This document shows, one piece after another, positions 6,599 to 13,743 of a stretch of DNA of 21,189 nt. Source of the stretch: a virus. The notes under the pieces are model-generated. The model made no database searches. It worked only from the letters and a program-made list of their open reading frames with translations, and was not told the origin of the DNA. The position numbers and the translations under genes are program-made. The stretch is taken from IMG/VR virus record IMGVR_UViG_3300011114_000091, positions 1-21,189 of that record, one strand, 5' to 3'. Each line of letters begins with the position of its first letter. The stretch's first letter is position 1.

Positions 6599-8377
6599 AT
6601 GTCTTTAACTAAAGTTTCAGCCTCCATGATAGGCGACGCTGGCGGTGGCCTTGCTGCTGCTGTTGCTGCGGTCGGGGCTACCTCAATACAATTTATTATT
6701 AGCGACAACTTGACTGTTTCTGACAATCTTACAATTCCCAGAAATATTAGCGTTTGCGTGTTTAATGGCGCAATAATTACCGTTGCAACAGGTAAGACTC
6801 TAACCATCAATGGCAATCTTGAAGCTGGCTTGTATCAAATATTCGGTGCAACTGGCAACGTGATTCTTGGTAAAGGATGCGTTGAGAAAGCAAATCCCGA
6901 ATGGTGGGGAGCTGTAGCTGATGGCACAACTGATTGCCAACCGGCAATAACTTTGTACGCTGCGGCGTTAATGGCATCTGGAAGTGGTGTTATTACATTT
7001 TCATTCTCTAGCGGCAATTACTATCTAGCAACGCCTGTCATTCTGTACCTTGATGCGACATTCCAAGGCATACGCATGGAAGGCACTGCTGCTATTTCCA
7101 ACTATGTCAACAAAGGAACGGTTATCACTGGCGCAGCAGCAATGCTCAGTATGTTTGTGTTTCGTGCTGTTGCAATCACAACAACGTTTTTCTATTCATT
7201 TGAATGTCGAAATATTGCTTTTCTTAGTGGAACATTTGGAACCACAGGGCCAAAATCAGCTTTGTTGTCTCTAGGTAGTGGACAGTCTGCTAGACCCTTT
7301 ATTGTGGAGAATTGCACGTTTAAGGGGTTTACTGCGGCAATCAAATCAGATATGACAGGGACAAGCCTATCTACTGGCATTTGTAACGTAATTATTCGCA
7401 AAAACTTTTTCCAGTTTAATACATATTCATTACATGGCGTTGGCACTGACTCAGTTGTTAATTTGGATTTTGCAGACAATCAAGCTGGAACTGGAGGCGG
7501 CATCAACGCTGCTGTTGGTGGCCCCTATTACATCCATAATAACATAATGGAAAGCAATGCAACTGCTCTTGGTAACGCACCTTCTATTGTCATATCAGGA
7601 GGTTTGCATAACGGGCGCATCACAAACAATTACTTTGAAGCGATTGTTACAGGTGATTTGATTAGCGTATCCGCAACAGCACCATATTCAACTGTTTATA
7701 TTAGCGATAACTATATAACTAGTTGCTCGGGTTCGTCAATTTCTGTGACGGGCGTTTACTTAAATATGCCTCAAGATTTGTCATGGGGCGGTGTTCAAGC
7801 AAGACCGAATTTGTTATACGGAAAGTCTGTTATCAACAGTCAATCTATCGTTTATCCAGCATCGCTTTCGATTGGTGAAGTGTGTCTTGATGTTTATTCT
7901 GTTGCGTTAAAAACAACGCTTAACCCTGCCACATTAACCAGTGCTGCATATTCCAATGCAGTTGGTGCAGCACAGATCACTCCTATGGGAGAAGCTGTCA
8001 ATGTAGACACAATCAATGGTGTAGGGGTAAATAGAGCATTTACGCTCAATGCGCTTACAGGAGACTGGATTGTTTTTTCTGCTCTGGTCAGAAGAAGGAA
8101 CTCTACGGCGGGGACACTTTACATTGAGGCAATAGATGGCGCGGGAATAGCTTCGATTGGTGCTTCAAATACCAACTCTGATATTTTGATGACTGGTGTT
8201 GGTGAGTGGGTCTATGTAATGAAGTATTTTCAAGCCACAGGCAACAGTGGTGCAACGATCAATTGGGCTTGGACTTCATCTGGTGGCGCTCAATTTGATG
8301 TTACTAGCACCTATATTTACAAAGTGGCTTCTCCTACGCTTACAACGCCAATTTATCTTGTGTTGCCATCGCTATAG
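6599..8377 (+). CDS. Tailspike with pectate-lyase-like beta-helix, possible polysaccharide depolymerase
   Basis: This 592-aa protein begins with LTKVSASMI, a short N-terminal peptide seen on many phage tail proteins. At residues 99-109 it has NPEWWGAVADG, a signature that opens the right-handed beta-helix of phage tailspikes and other pectate-lyase-fold proteins. The region to about residue 400 shows irregular strand-turn periodicity with many Asn and short GN/NN turns (IIRKNFFQFN; NNIMESNATAL; ITNNYFEAI), as in beta-helix coils. Residues about 450-592 look like a separate beta-sandwich, perhaps carbohydrate-binding or trimerising. I infer binding and possibly cleavage of capsule or O-antigen; catalytic acids cannot be assigned by eye. 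The whole gene is AT-richer than the capsid genes. AGGA eight bases before ATG 6599 supports the start. Confidence 0.75.
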   Translation: MSLTKVSASMIGDAGGGLAAAVAAVGATSIQFIISDNLTVSDNLTIPRNISVCVFNGAIITVATGKTLTINGNLEAGLYQIFGATGNVILGKGCVEKANPEWWGAVADGTTDCQPAITLYAAALMASGSGVITFSFSSGNYYLATPVILYLDATFQGIRMEGTAAISNYVNKGTVITGAAAMLSMFVFRAVAITTTFFYSFECRNIAFLSGTFGTTGPKSALLSLGSGQSARPFIVENCTFKGFTAAIKSDMTGTSLSTGICNVIIRKNFFQFNTYSLHGVGTDSVVNLDFADNQAGTGGGINAAVGGPYYIHNNIMESNATALGNAPSIVISGGLHNGRITNNYFEAIVTGDLISVSATAPYSTVYISDNYITSCSGSSISVTGVYLNMPQDLSWGGVQARPNLLYGKSVINSQSIVYPASLSIGEVCLDVYSVALKTTLNPATLTSAAYSNAVGAAQITPMGEAVNVDTINGVGVNRAFTLNALTGDWIVFSALVRRRNSTAGTLYIEAIDGAGIASIGASNTNSDILMTGVGEWVYVMKYFQATGNSGATINWAWTSSGGAQFDVTSTYIYKVASPTLTTPIYLVLPSL

Positions 8378-8391
8378 TTTTTTAACCCGTA

Positions 8392-8408
8392 CCAGTTCGG
8401 ACAACTGG
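8392..8408 (+). repeat. Perfect 6-bp hairpin CCAGTT-cggac-AACTGG
   Basis: The 79-base gap after the tailspike gene holds a perfect inverted repeat with a five-base loop. The right arm starts a near-repeat: AACTGGAAAC (8403-8412) recurs as AGCTGGAAAC (8436-8445). The element lies before the ribosome site (AAGGAAA) of the next gene. It has no following T run, so it is not a classical terminator. It could protect or process mRNA. Confidence 0.4.
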
Positions 8409-8456
8409 AAACCCTAATGCCTGACTGGATGGTCAAGCTGGAAACAAGGAAATATC

Positions 8457-8702
8457 ATGCTAGAAAAAGTTATCTCTGTAGATCTGATTGAAGTGGTTGA
8501 GAATGGCAGCGTACAAGTACGCACCAAGACCGCAGTAATGGAAGATGGCAAGCAGATTAGTGGCGCGTTTCACCGCCACGTTGTTGCACCCGGCGATGAT
8601 TACAGCCGCGAGGATGACCGTGTGAAGGCCATTGCCAAATCTATTCATACGTCTGCCGTAATTGCGGCGTATAAAGCGGCTCAGGCTGTTGCTAGGACAT
8701 AA
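8457..8702 (+). CDS. Hypothetical 81-aa protein
   Basis: I do not recognise this small protein. It starts with a two-strand-like segment (VISVDLIEVVENGSVQVRTK), has a central charged stretch with GAFHRHVVAPGDDYSREDDR, and ends in an Ala-rich helix (AVIAAYKAAQAVA). There is no signal peptide or membrane span. It sits between the tailspike and the tail-completion genes, behind AAGGAAA, and is flanked by two small hairpins. Its position suggests a structural-module role such as chaperone or fibre-assembly factor, but nothing in the sequence proves this. Confidence 0.6.
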   Translation: MLEKVISVDLIEVVENGSVQVRTKTAVMEDGKQISGAFHRHVVAPGDDYSREDDRVKAIAKSIHTSAVIAAYKAAQAVART

Positions 8703-8710
8703 TTAGGCAT

Positions 8711-8727
8711 AAGTTGCTAAACAACTT
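8711..8727 (+). repeat. Perfect 6-bp hairpin AAGTTG-ctaaa-CAACTT
   Basis: This sits in the 37-base gap between the 81-aa and 105-aa genes: a six-base stem with a five-base loop. It is similar in size and in AGTT/AACT core to the hairpin at 8392-8408 on the other side of the 81-aa gene. No T tract follows. Confidence 0.35.
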
Positions 8728-8739
8728 TGAAAGACAAAG

Positions 8740-9057
8740 ATGACTCAAGAAGTATTTCAACCAATTGGCTTGACTGTTAACTTTACTGGTGCTACCACTG
8801 CTCCGACAGCAGTGCAACCCAATCCATCTAACGTGGTCAACACCAACTTTAGGTTTGTTAATAGCGGGATTGTTACTGTGTTTTTGGGAACTGGTACATC
8901 GTCAGCAATTGCTGTAACGGCTGCATCGGTGACAACGGGTATACCTTTGGTTTCTGGCGCAGTTGAAGTAATGAGTTTTCCTGCTGGAACATTCTTCACT
9001 GGAATTACTGGATCTAGTACTGCGGTAATCTACGTTACGCAAGGTCAAGGGCTGTGA
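8740..9057 (+). CDS. Small hydrophobic beta-rich protein, probable minor structural protein
   Basis: This 105-aa protein has very low charge and is rich in Thr, Val, Gly and Ala, with alternating beta strands (FRFVNSGIVTVFLGTGTSS; VEVMSFPAGTFFTGITGSST; AVIYVTQGQGL). There is no signal peptide, and the pattern is not a membrane helix. Its stop codon overlaps the GTG start of the gp4-like gene by four bases, tying it to the head-tail completion genes. I infer a small virion component; it is not a named family that I recognise. Confidence 0.6.
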   Translation: MTQEVFQPIGLTVNFTGATTAPTAVQPNPSNVVNTNFRFVNSGIVTVFLGTGTSSAIAVTAASVTTGIPLVSGAVEVMSFPAGTFFTGITGSSTAVIYVTQGQGL

Positions 9058-10022
9058 CAACCCCACAAGACATTATCAATCGAGCGCTGAAGGACGTTGG
9101 CGCTTTAGCTGCGGGGGAAACCCCAGCGGCAGCAGATTCGGCAGATGCGTTTGATATGCTGAATGATATGTGTGCGCAGTGGTCAAACGAAAACATGATG
9201 GTCTTTTACAAGACAGAAATCATTTTTTCAACAACGCCAAACCAGGTGCAGTACACGATCGGGCCAGGTGGTCAGGTAGGTGCATCGTTTACCGGATCTA
9301 TTGCCGGCACAACTCTGACGGTCACCGCCATCACCTCTGGCGCCATCGCAATCGGTCAAACATTGTCTGGCACTGGCATTACGGTTGGAACCACCATTGT
9401 TGGCTTCACAACGGGCGCAGGAGGCAACGTTAACGAGTCAGGCACATACACTGTCAGCACTAACCAAACAGCGTCCAGCACCACGATATCAGGGTACTAC
9501 GAACGGCCCTTGACGATTGAGAGTGGCTTTGTGCGGATTGCAACAATGCAGGGTGGCAGTAGTATTGCTGGAGGTTACCTTGACTATCCCGTGGCCATTC
9601 TTAGCGCAGAGGAATACCAGAGCATTGGCATCAAGCAGCTAAGTGGGCCGTGGGCCAAGGCGATCTACTACCAGCCAAGCGAGTTGCTAGGAACATTGTT
9701 TGTTTACCCAAACCCCAGCCAGGGAGAATTGCATCTGTTTACTCAAACAATCTTTCGGCAGTTTAACGGGTATACAGACAGCATCCAGCTGCCGCAGGGC
9801 TACAACAATGCGTTGCGTTGGTGCCTGGCAGAACGGTTGATGCCTATGTACGGAAAGGCCAATGCAACCACCATTGGAATGATCAACGCATTTGCTGCTC
9901 AGGCCAAGGCTACGATCAAGCGTACCAATATGCGACCACCACAAGTTTCGCGCTATCCTGATGCCCTGATGGTTGGAAAAGCCAAAGATGCCGGGTTCAT
10001 TCTTGACGGAGGCTTCTGCTGA
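9054..10022 (+). CDS. Head-tail adaptor / tail accessory factor, P22 gp4-like with inserted domain
   Basis: The protein fits the P22 gp4 family, which binds the portal after packaging and begins tail assembly. The helical N-terminus (PQDIINRALKDVGALAAGET, then ADAFDMLNDMCAQWSNENMM) and the YTIGPGG ... RPLTIESGFVRI region are typical. The C-terminal part (LPQGYNNALRWCLAERLMPM) is also family-like. Length is 322 aa, against 166 for P22 gp4. The main extra segment is about residues 77-147, which separates YTIGPGGQ from the YYERPLTIES strand and reads as a Gly/Thr/Ser beta module (TLSGTGITVGTTIVGF, then GTYTVSTNQTASSTTIS). The start is GTG 9054, overlapping the previous stop in a GTGA junction that suggests coupled translation. 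Confidence 0.85.
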   Translation: MTTPQDIINRALKDVGALAAGETPAAADSADAFDMLNDMCAQWSNENMMVFYKTEIIFSTTPNQVQYTIGPGGQVGASFTGSIAGTTLTVTAITSGAIAIGQTLSGTGITVGTTIVGFTTGAGGNVNESGTYTVSTNQTASSTTISGYYERPLTIESGFVRIATMQGGSSIAGGYLDYPVAILSAEEYQSIGIKQLSGPWAKAIYYQPSELLGTLFVYPNPSQGELHLFTQTIFRQFNGYTDSIQLPQGYNNALRWCLAERLMPMYGKANATTIGMINAFAAQAKATIKRTNMRPPQVSRYPDALMVGKAKDAGFILDGGFC

Positions 10023-10064
10023 TTTATAAATAAACTAGAATGGTGGTTTTACAAAGGAATCATC

Positions 10065-10559
10065 ATAAAAGCTGGAAGACCACAAAATACACCAGAAGTT
10101 TTATGGACAAAAGTTAATGTTAAAAACCCTGATGAATGTTGGCCTTGGATTGGTAATGTCACCAAAAGTGGCTATGGCCGAACTTGGATTGATGACAAAG
10201 GTTACTATGCTCATCGGGTCATCTTTAATTTGGCAAATCCAAGCATGATTGAATTAAAGTCACCCACCAACAAAAAAACCAGAGGGTTTTTGATGCACAT
10301 TTGCGACAATCGTATTTGTTGCAATCCAGCGCATTTGCGGGTGGCGACCTTGCGTGAAAACAATCTTGATATGCATCAAAAAGGCAGGGTCAAGCATAAA
10401 ACTGGCGGTGATCACCATCGTTCTATTTTTACTAATTTTCAAATTAATGAAATTATGTCTTTGCGTAACAATGGCATGACCATGAGTTTGATTGCAGAAA
10501 AAATAAACGCCAACAAATCAACCGTTAAGTCTTTGATAAGAAGGGCATCAAATGCCTGA
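10065..10559 (+). CDS. HNH homing-type endonuclease with C-terminal helix-turn-helix, apparent AUA start
   Basis: This is a free-standing phage HNH nuclease, 164 aa if begun at ATA 10065. The domain opens with ECWPWIG...SGYGR...YYAHRVIF and continues LMHICDNRICCNPAHLRVAT, giving the His, Asn and His of the beta-beta-alpha metal finger plus structural Cys. Residues about 125-164 (FTNFQINEIMSLRNNGMTMS, then LIAEKINANKSTVKSLIRR) form a resolvase-type helix-turn-helix for DNA binding. No in-frame ATG, GTG or TTG exists before TTG 10230, which would delete half the domain. AAAGGA (10053-10058) lies six bases before ATA 10065, which is followed by KAGRPQ, a usual beginning for such nucleases. It is AT-rich and lies between tail genes, consistent with a mobile intruder. 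The frame is also continuous with the gp4-like gene after its UGA. Confidence 0.75.
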   Translation: MKAGRPQNTPEVLWTKVNVKNPDECWPWIGNVTKSGYGRTWIDDKGYYAHRVIFNLANPSMIELKSPTNKKTRGFLMHICDNRICCNPAHLRVATLRENNLDMHQKGRVKHKTGGDHHRSIFTNFQINEIMSLRNNGMTMSLIAEKINANKSTVKSLIRRASNA

Positions 10560-10581
10560 TTTCGTTAAATAAGGATTGAAC

Positions 10582-11190
10582 ATGACTACCGTTGCCATTT
10601 CTGCTTTGCCAGTTGCTACCGTTATTAACGCTGCTGACATTGTTCCCTTGGTTCAAGCAGGCACAACCAAAAGCATCAGCAAGACATTGCTGTTTACCAG
10701 CCCTACAATGGTTACGCCTGTGCTGGGAACAGTAGCTAGCGGCAACATCAGCGCTTGCACTAGCACCTCAATGGCGTTGACCACGCCAGTTATCGGTGCG
10801 GCAACTGGAACAAGCCTTAGTACCACTGGCAATCAAGTTATCAGTGGAACAGGAAAGCAGGGGTATGCAACTGGTTCAGGCGGTGTTGTAACGCAGCTTA
10901 CTGACAAAACAACAGCGGTTACCTTAAGCAAATCCACTGGTCAAATTACATTGACTGCTGCTGCGTTGGCTGCATCTACGACTGTGAGCTTCACCTTGAC
11001 AAACACAGTGATTGAGGCTGGCGACATTTTGTTGATGAACCACATTAGCGCAGGCACTGCGGGTTCTTACCTGCTCAATGCTCAGTCTGCGGCTGGTTCG
11101 GCCAGCATCAACGTGAGGAATATTTCCTTGGGTTCCTTGAGTGAAGCCATTGTGATTGCGTTTGCTGTCATCAAAGCTGTAACTGCTTAA
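10582..11190 (+). CDS. Fibre-like structural protein
   Basis: This is a 202-aa protein of low charge, rich in Thr, Ser, Ala and Gly. The N-terminal part has short repeats around VTPVLGTVASGNISACTSTS and LTTPVIGAATGTSLS, like those in phage fibre shafts. The C-terminal half (VVTQLTDKTTAVTLSKSTGQ, ITLTAAALAASTTVSFTLTN, then INVRNISLGSLSEAIVIAFA) resembles a compact beta tip domain common at phage fibre ends. The start is ATG 10582 with AAGGA six bases upstream; a TTG at 10576 is in frame but overlaps the spacer. Its position beside the tail-completion genes suggests a small virion appendage. The receptor or partner is unknown. Confidence 0.65.
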   Translation: MTTVAISALPVATVINAADIVPLVQAGTTKSISKTLLFTSPTMVTPVLGTVASGNISACTSTSMALTTPVIGAATGTSLSTTGNQVISGTGKQGYATGSGGVVTQLTDKTTAVTLSKSTGQITLTAAALAASTTVSFTLTNTVIEAGDILLMNHISAGTAGSYLLNAQSAAGSASINVRNISLGSLSEAIVIAFAVIKAVTA

Positions 11191-11191
11191 T

Positions 11192-12880
11192 ATGCCAGAT
11201 TTTGGTTTTGTCGGGACTTCCTACGAAGCCCCATCCATCTATCAAGATGCTCAAGAGTGCATTAATTTCTTTGCTGAGATTGATCCTCAAAAGCAGCCTG
11301 GTGAACGTGGTGTTGTAGCGCTATACCCAACGCCAGGATTGGTGCTAAAAACGCAGCTTGCAGTGTCAGAAGTGCGTGGCCTGCACACAATGTCCGGCGA
11401 ACAGATCCTGATTGCGGTATCTGGCGCAAATGTGTACTCTGTCAATACCAGCATGGTGCCAACACTGATTGGCACCTTAACAAGCGTATTAGGGCAGGTA
11501 TCCATCAGCGATAACATCACGACCAACAACGGGCTAACAGCTTACATCGTAGATGGTGGTAGCCGCTACACCTGGATTGCAGCCACAAACACTTTTGCAA
11601 CCGTGTCTAGCGCTGATGGCCCGTGGCAAGGCGCAAACGTTACAGACCAAGTTGACAACTATTTTCTGTACAACGAGCCAGGAACGCAAAACTGGGCCTG
11701 TAGCGACCTTGGACTTGCCTCATCATCTTTGGCGCTCTACGGCACGGCTGATGGGTCTAGTGACCTTTTGGTAAGCCTTATTGTTGACCGCAGGCAGGTT
11801 TATCTGTTGGGCGAAACAACCACTGAAGTATGGACTGACGTTGGCAATGTAATCGCAGGCATCACAACTTTTCCTTTTCAACGGGTTCCCGGAACAAGTT
11901 CACAAAGTGGCATTGACGCACGGTTTTCGTTGGCGCGGTTTGGCGATAGCTTTGTTTGCGTAGCAAAAGACACTCGAGGCAATGGCACGATTGAGATGAT
12001 GCAGGGCTACACCTGGGTTCGCATTTCAACCCATGCAGTTGAGCAATCATTGATTGATAAACACACTGCTGATGCTATTGCCTACACCTACCAGATTGAA
12101 GGTCATGAAATGTACGTTGTTACATTTCCATCGGTTAATCTTACATGGGTGTATGACCTGTCCACCAAAAGCTGGCACAAGTGGCTGGCATTTGCCAATG
12201 GCGTTTATGGTCGGCATCGTTCAAATTGCGGTGCGTTCTTTGCTGATACCTACATTGTTGGAGACTACGAAAACGGCAAGTTGTACAGCATTCAAAACGA
12301 TGTTTACACAGAAGATGGCGCAACAATTCGCAGACTGCGTCGAGCGCCGCATTTGGTTGCTGATTTCCAACGTCAATACTTTGATGAACTGCAAATCCAA
12401 TTTCAACCTGGCGTTGGGCTAGGCGTTACACCAGGGTACGACTCCGAGGGCATCATTACTGAGTTGCTAAACGTCCCACCAGCCGGGCCAAGCTACCAAC
12501 TCATTGCTGAATTTAACTGGGAATACTTGGCAACAGAAAGCGGCGATAAAATCACTACTGAGGCTGGCGATGGTTTTGAATCGTTGGTGACGTTTGCCTA
12601 TACCGGGCCTGATACGGCTGGTGCTGAAATTGTCACTGAACAATATCCGGCAACCCCTGGGTACGATCCACAAGCCATGCTGCGGTGGTCAAGCGATGGT
12701 GGCAGCACCTGGTCAAGTGAACACTGGACTTCTATCGGCAAAATGGGCGAGTACAACAACCGTGCTATCTGGCGGCGGTTGGGTTGGGGGCGTGATCGAA
12801 TCTTTGAAGTAAGCATTTCAGCACCTGTTAAAGCGGTCATCATCAGTGCAAATTTGAAAGCGTATGCCGGGGATAACTGA
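11192..12880 (+). CDS. Packaged-DNA stabilisation protein, P22 gp10-like
   Basis: This 562-aa protein matches the gp10 family, which stacks beneath gp4 to close the tail and holds packaged DNA in place. Family features include the N-terminal GTSYEAPSIYQDAQECINFF, the IVDRRQVYLLGETTTEVW segment, FPFQRVPGTSSQSG, then RFGDSFVCVAKD, YDLSTKSWHKW and the terminal MLRWSSDGGSTWSSEHW. These suggest a beta-propeller-like repeat fold. P22 gp10 is 472 aa; much of the excess here is a segment of about 75 residues (413-487) between QPGVGLGV and the MLRWSSDGG strand, flanked by two copies of TPGYD. The gene starts one base after the previous stop, and its own stop overlaps the next start. Confidence 0.9.
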   Translation: MPDFGFVGTSYEAPSIYQDAQECINFFAEIDPQKQPGERGVVALYPTPGLVLKTQLAVSEVRGLHTMSGEQILIAVSGANVYSVNTSMVPTLIGTLTSVLGQVSISDNITTNNGLTAYIVDGGSRYTWIAATNTFATVSSADGPWQGANVTDQVDNYFLYNEPGTQNWACSDLGLASSSLALYGTADGSSDLLVSLIVDRRQVYLLGETTTEVWTDVGNVIAGITTFPFQRVPGTSSQSGIDARFSLARFGDSFVCVAKDTRGNGTIEMMQGYTWVRISTHAVEQSLIDKHTADAIAYTYQIEGHEMYVVTFPSVNLTWVYDLSTKSWHKWLAFANGVYGRHRSNCGAFFADTYIVGDYENGKLYSIQNDVYTEDGATIRRLRRAPHLVADFQRQYFDELQIQFQPGVGLGVTPGYDSEGIITELLNVPPAGPSYQLIAEFNWEYLATESGDKITTEAGDGFESLVTFAYTGPDTAGAEIVTEQYPATPGYDPQAMLRWSSDGGSTWSSEHWTSIGKMGEYNNRAIWRRLGWGRDRIFEVSISAPVKAVIISANLKAYAGDN

Positions 12881-13743
12881 TGGCAACAGCAATTCCCAAT
12901 TCCAACATCAATATTCCGTATGCTGAGTTTTTAGATCCGATTACGGGTAGGCCCAGCATTCCGTGGATGCAGTGGCTGATGAACCCAACGTTTATAACAA
13001 TTAATTTAGGGTCGGCAGTACCAGTTACCAGCGGCGGCACAGGGCTAACCACTATCCCGACCAACGGGCAACTTCTGATTGGCAATGGCACTGGATACAC
13101 ATTAAACACGCTGGGCGCTGGCGCAGGCATTTCGGTTACCAATGGCTTAGGCACCATCACGGTAGCCAACACGGGCGTTCTGAGCGTTTCTGGAGGCACT
13201 ACCGGCCTTACACCCGCTGCGGCTACTACGGGCGTTGTAACGCTGGCTGGAAGGCTTGCAATTGCCAACGGTGGCACAAACGCTACGGCTACCCCCACGG
13301 CAGGCGCGGTGGCCTATGGCACGGGTTCGGCATATGCGTTTACTTTGGCTGGGACACTAGGCCAATTTCTCACAAGTGCTGGTGCAGGAACGCCAACTTG
13401 GACAACCCCAACTAATGGAACTGTTACCAGCGTTGGCGGTACAGGAACGGTCAACGGCATCACGCTGACAGGCACGGTCACCACGGCAGGCAACTTGACG
13501 CTTGGCGGTGCGCTTAGTGGAGTGAGCCTGACAAGTCAGGTATCTGGCATCCTGCCGGTAGCTAATGGCGGCAATGGTCTAGGCGTGGCTTACACCGTAG
13601 CAACGCTGCCAACAGCCGGAACACAGGGCCGCAGATCATGGGTGACTGATGCTCTAGCACCAGTGTTTCTGGCGGCTCCTACGGGCGGTGGTGCGGTAGT
13701 CTGCCCCGTGTTTGACAATGGATCGGCTTGGGTAGTGGCATGA
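12880..13743 (+). CDS. Fibre protein at the tail-needle (gp26) position
   Basis: This 287-aa protein begins with YAEFLDPITGRPSIPWMQWL followed by MNP, a segment that recurs in small phage structural proteins next to gp10. The body is Gly/Thr-rich beta fibre with three variants of a repeat: VPVTSGGTGLT (about residue 47), LAIANGGTNAT (about 128) and LPVANGGNGLG (about 224), each typical of trimeric fibre shafts. The C-terminus (VATLPTAGTQGRRSWVTDAL, then FDNGSAWVVA) is a common phage fibre end. In P22 this position is the coiled-coil tail needle gp26; no long coiled coil is present here, so a beta-type needle or fibre is inferred. ATG 12880 overlaps the gp10-like stop by one base. Confidence 0.7.
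   Translation: MATAIPNSNINIPYAEFLDPITGRPSIPWMQWLMNPTFITINLGSAVPVTSGGTGLTTIPTNGQLLIGNGTGYTLNTLGAGAGISVTNGLGTITVANTGVLSVSGGTTGLTPAAATTGVVTLAGRLAIANGGTNATATPTAGAVAYGTGSAYAFTLAGTLGQFLTSAGAGTPTWTTPTNGTVTSVGGTGTVNGITLTGTVTTAGNLTLGGALSGVSLTSQVSGILPVANGGNGLGVAYTVATLPTAGTQGRRSWVTDALAPVFLAAPTGGGAVVCPVFDNGSAWVVA

Noticed and set aside
8417-8491. A 24-codon frame in the gap after the tailspike gene
   Set aside because: It has no ribosome binding site, has a sequence unlike a protein family, and overlaps the well-supported 81-aa gene.
10020-10050. AT-rich TTTATAAATAAACTAGAATGG as a promoter for the HNH gene
   Set aside because: No matching -35 element can be identified, and AT-rich sequence here is general to the inserted segment.
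12843-13298. 151-codon minus-strand frame opposite the fibre gene
   Set aside because: It is rich in Pro and Val only because the plus strand encodes Gly/Thr repeats; it has no start signal and no neighbours on that strand.
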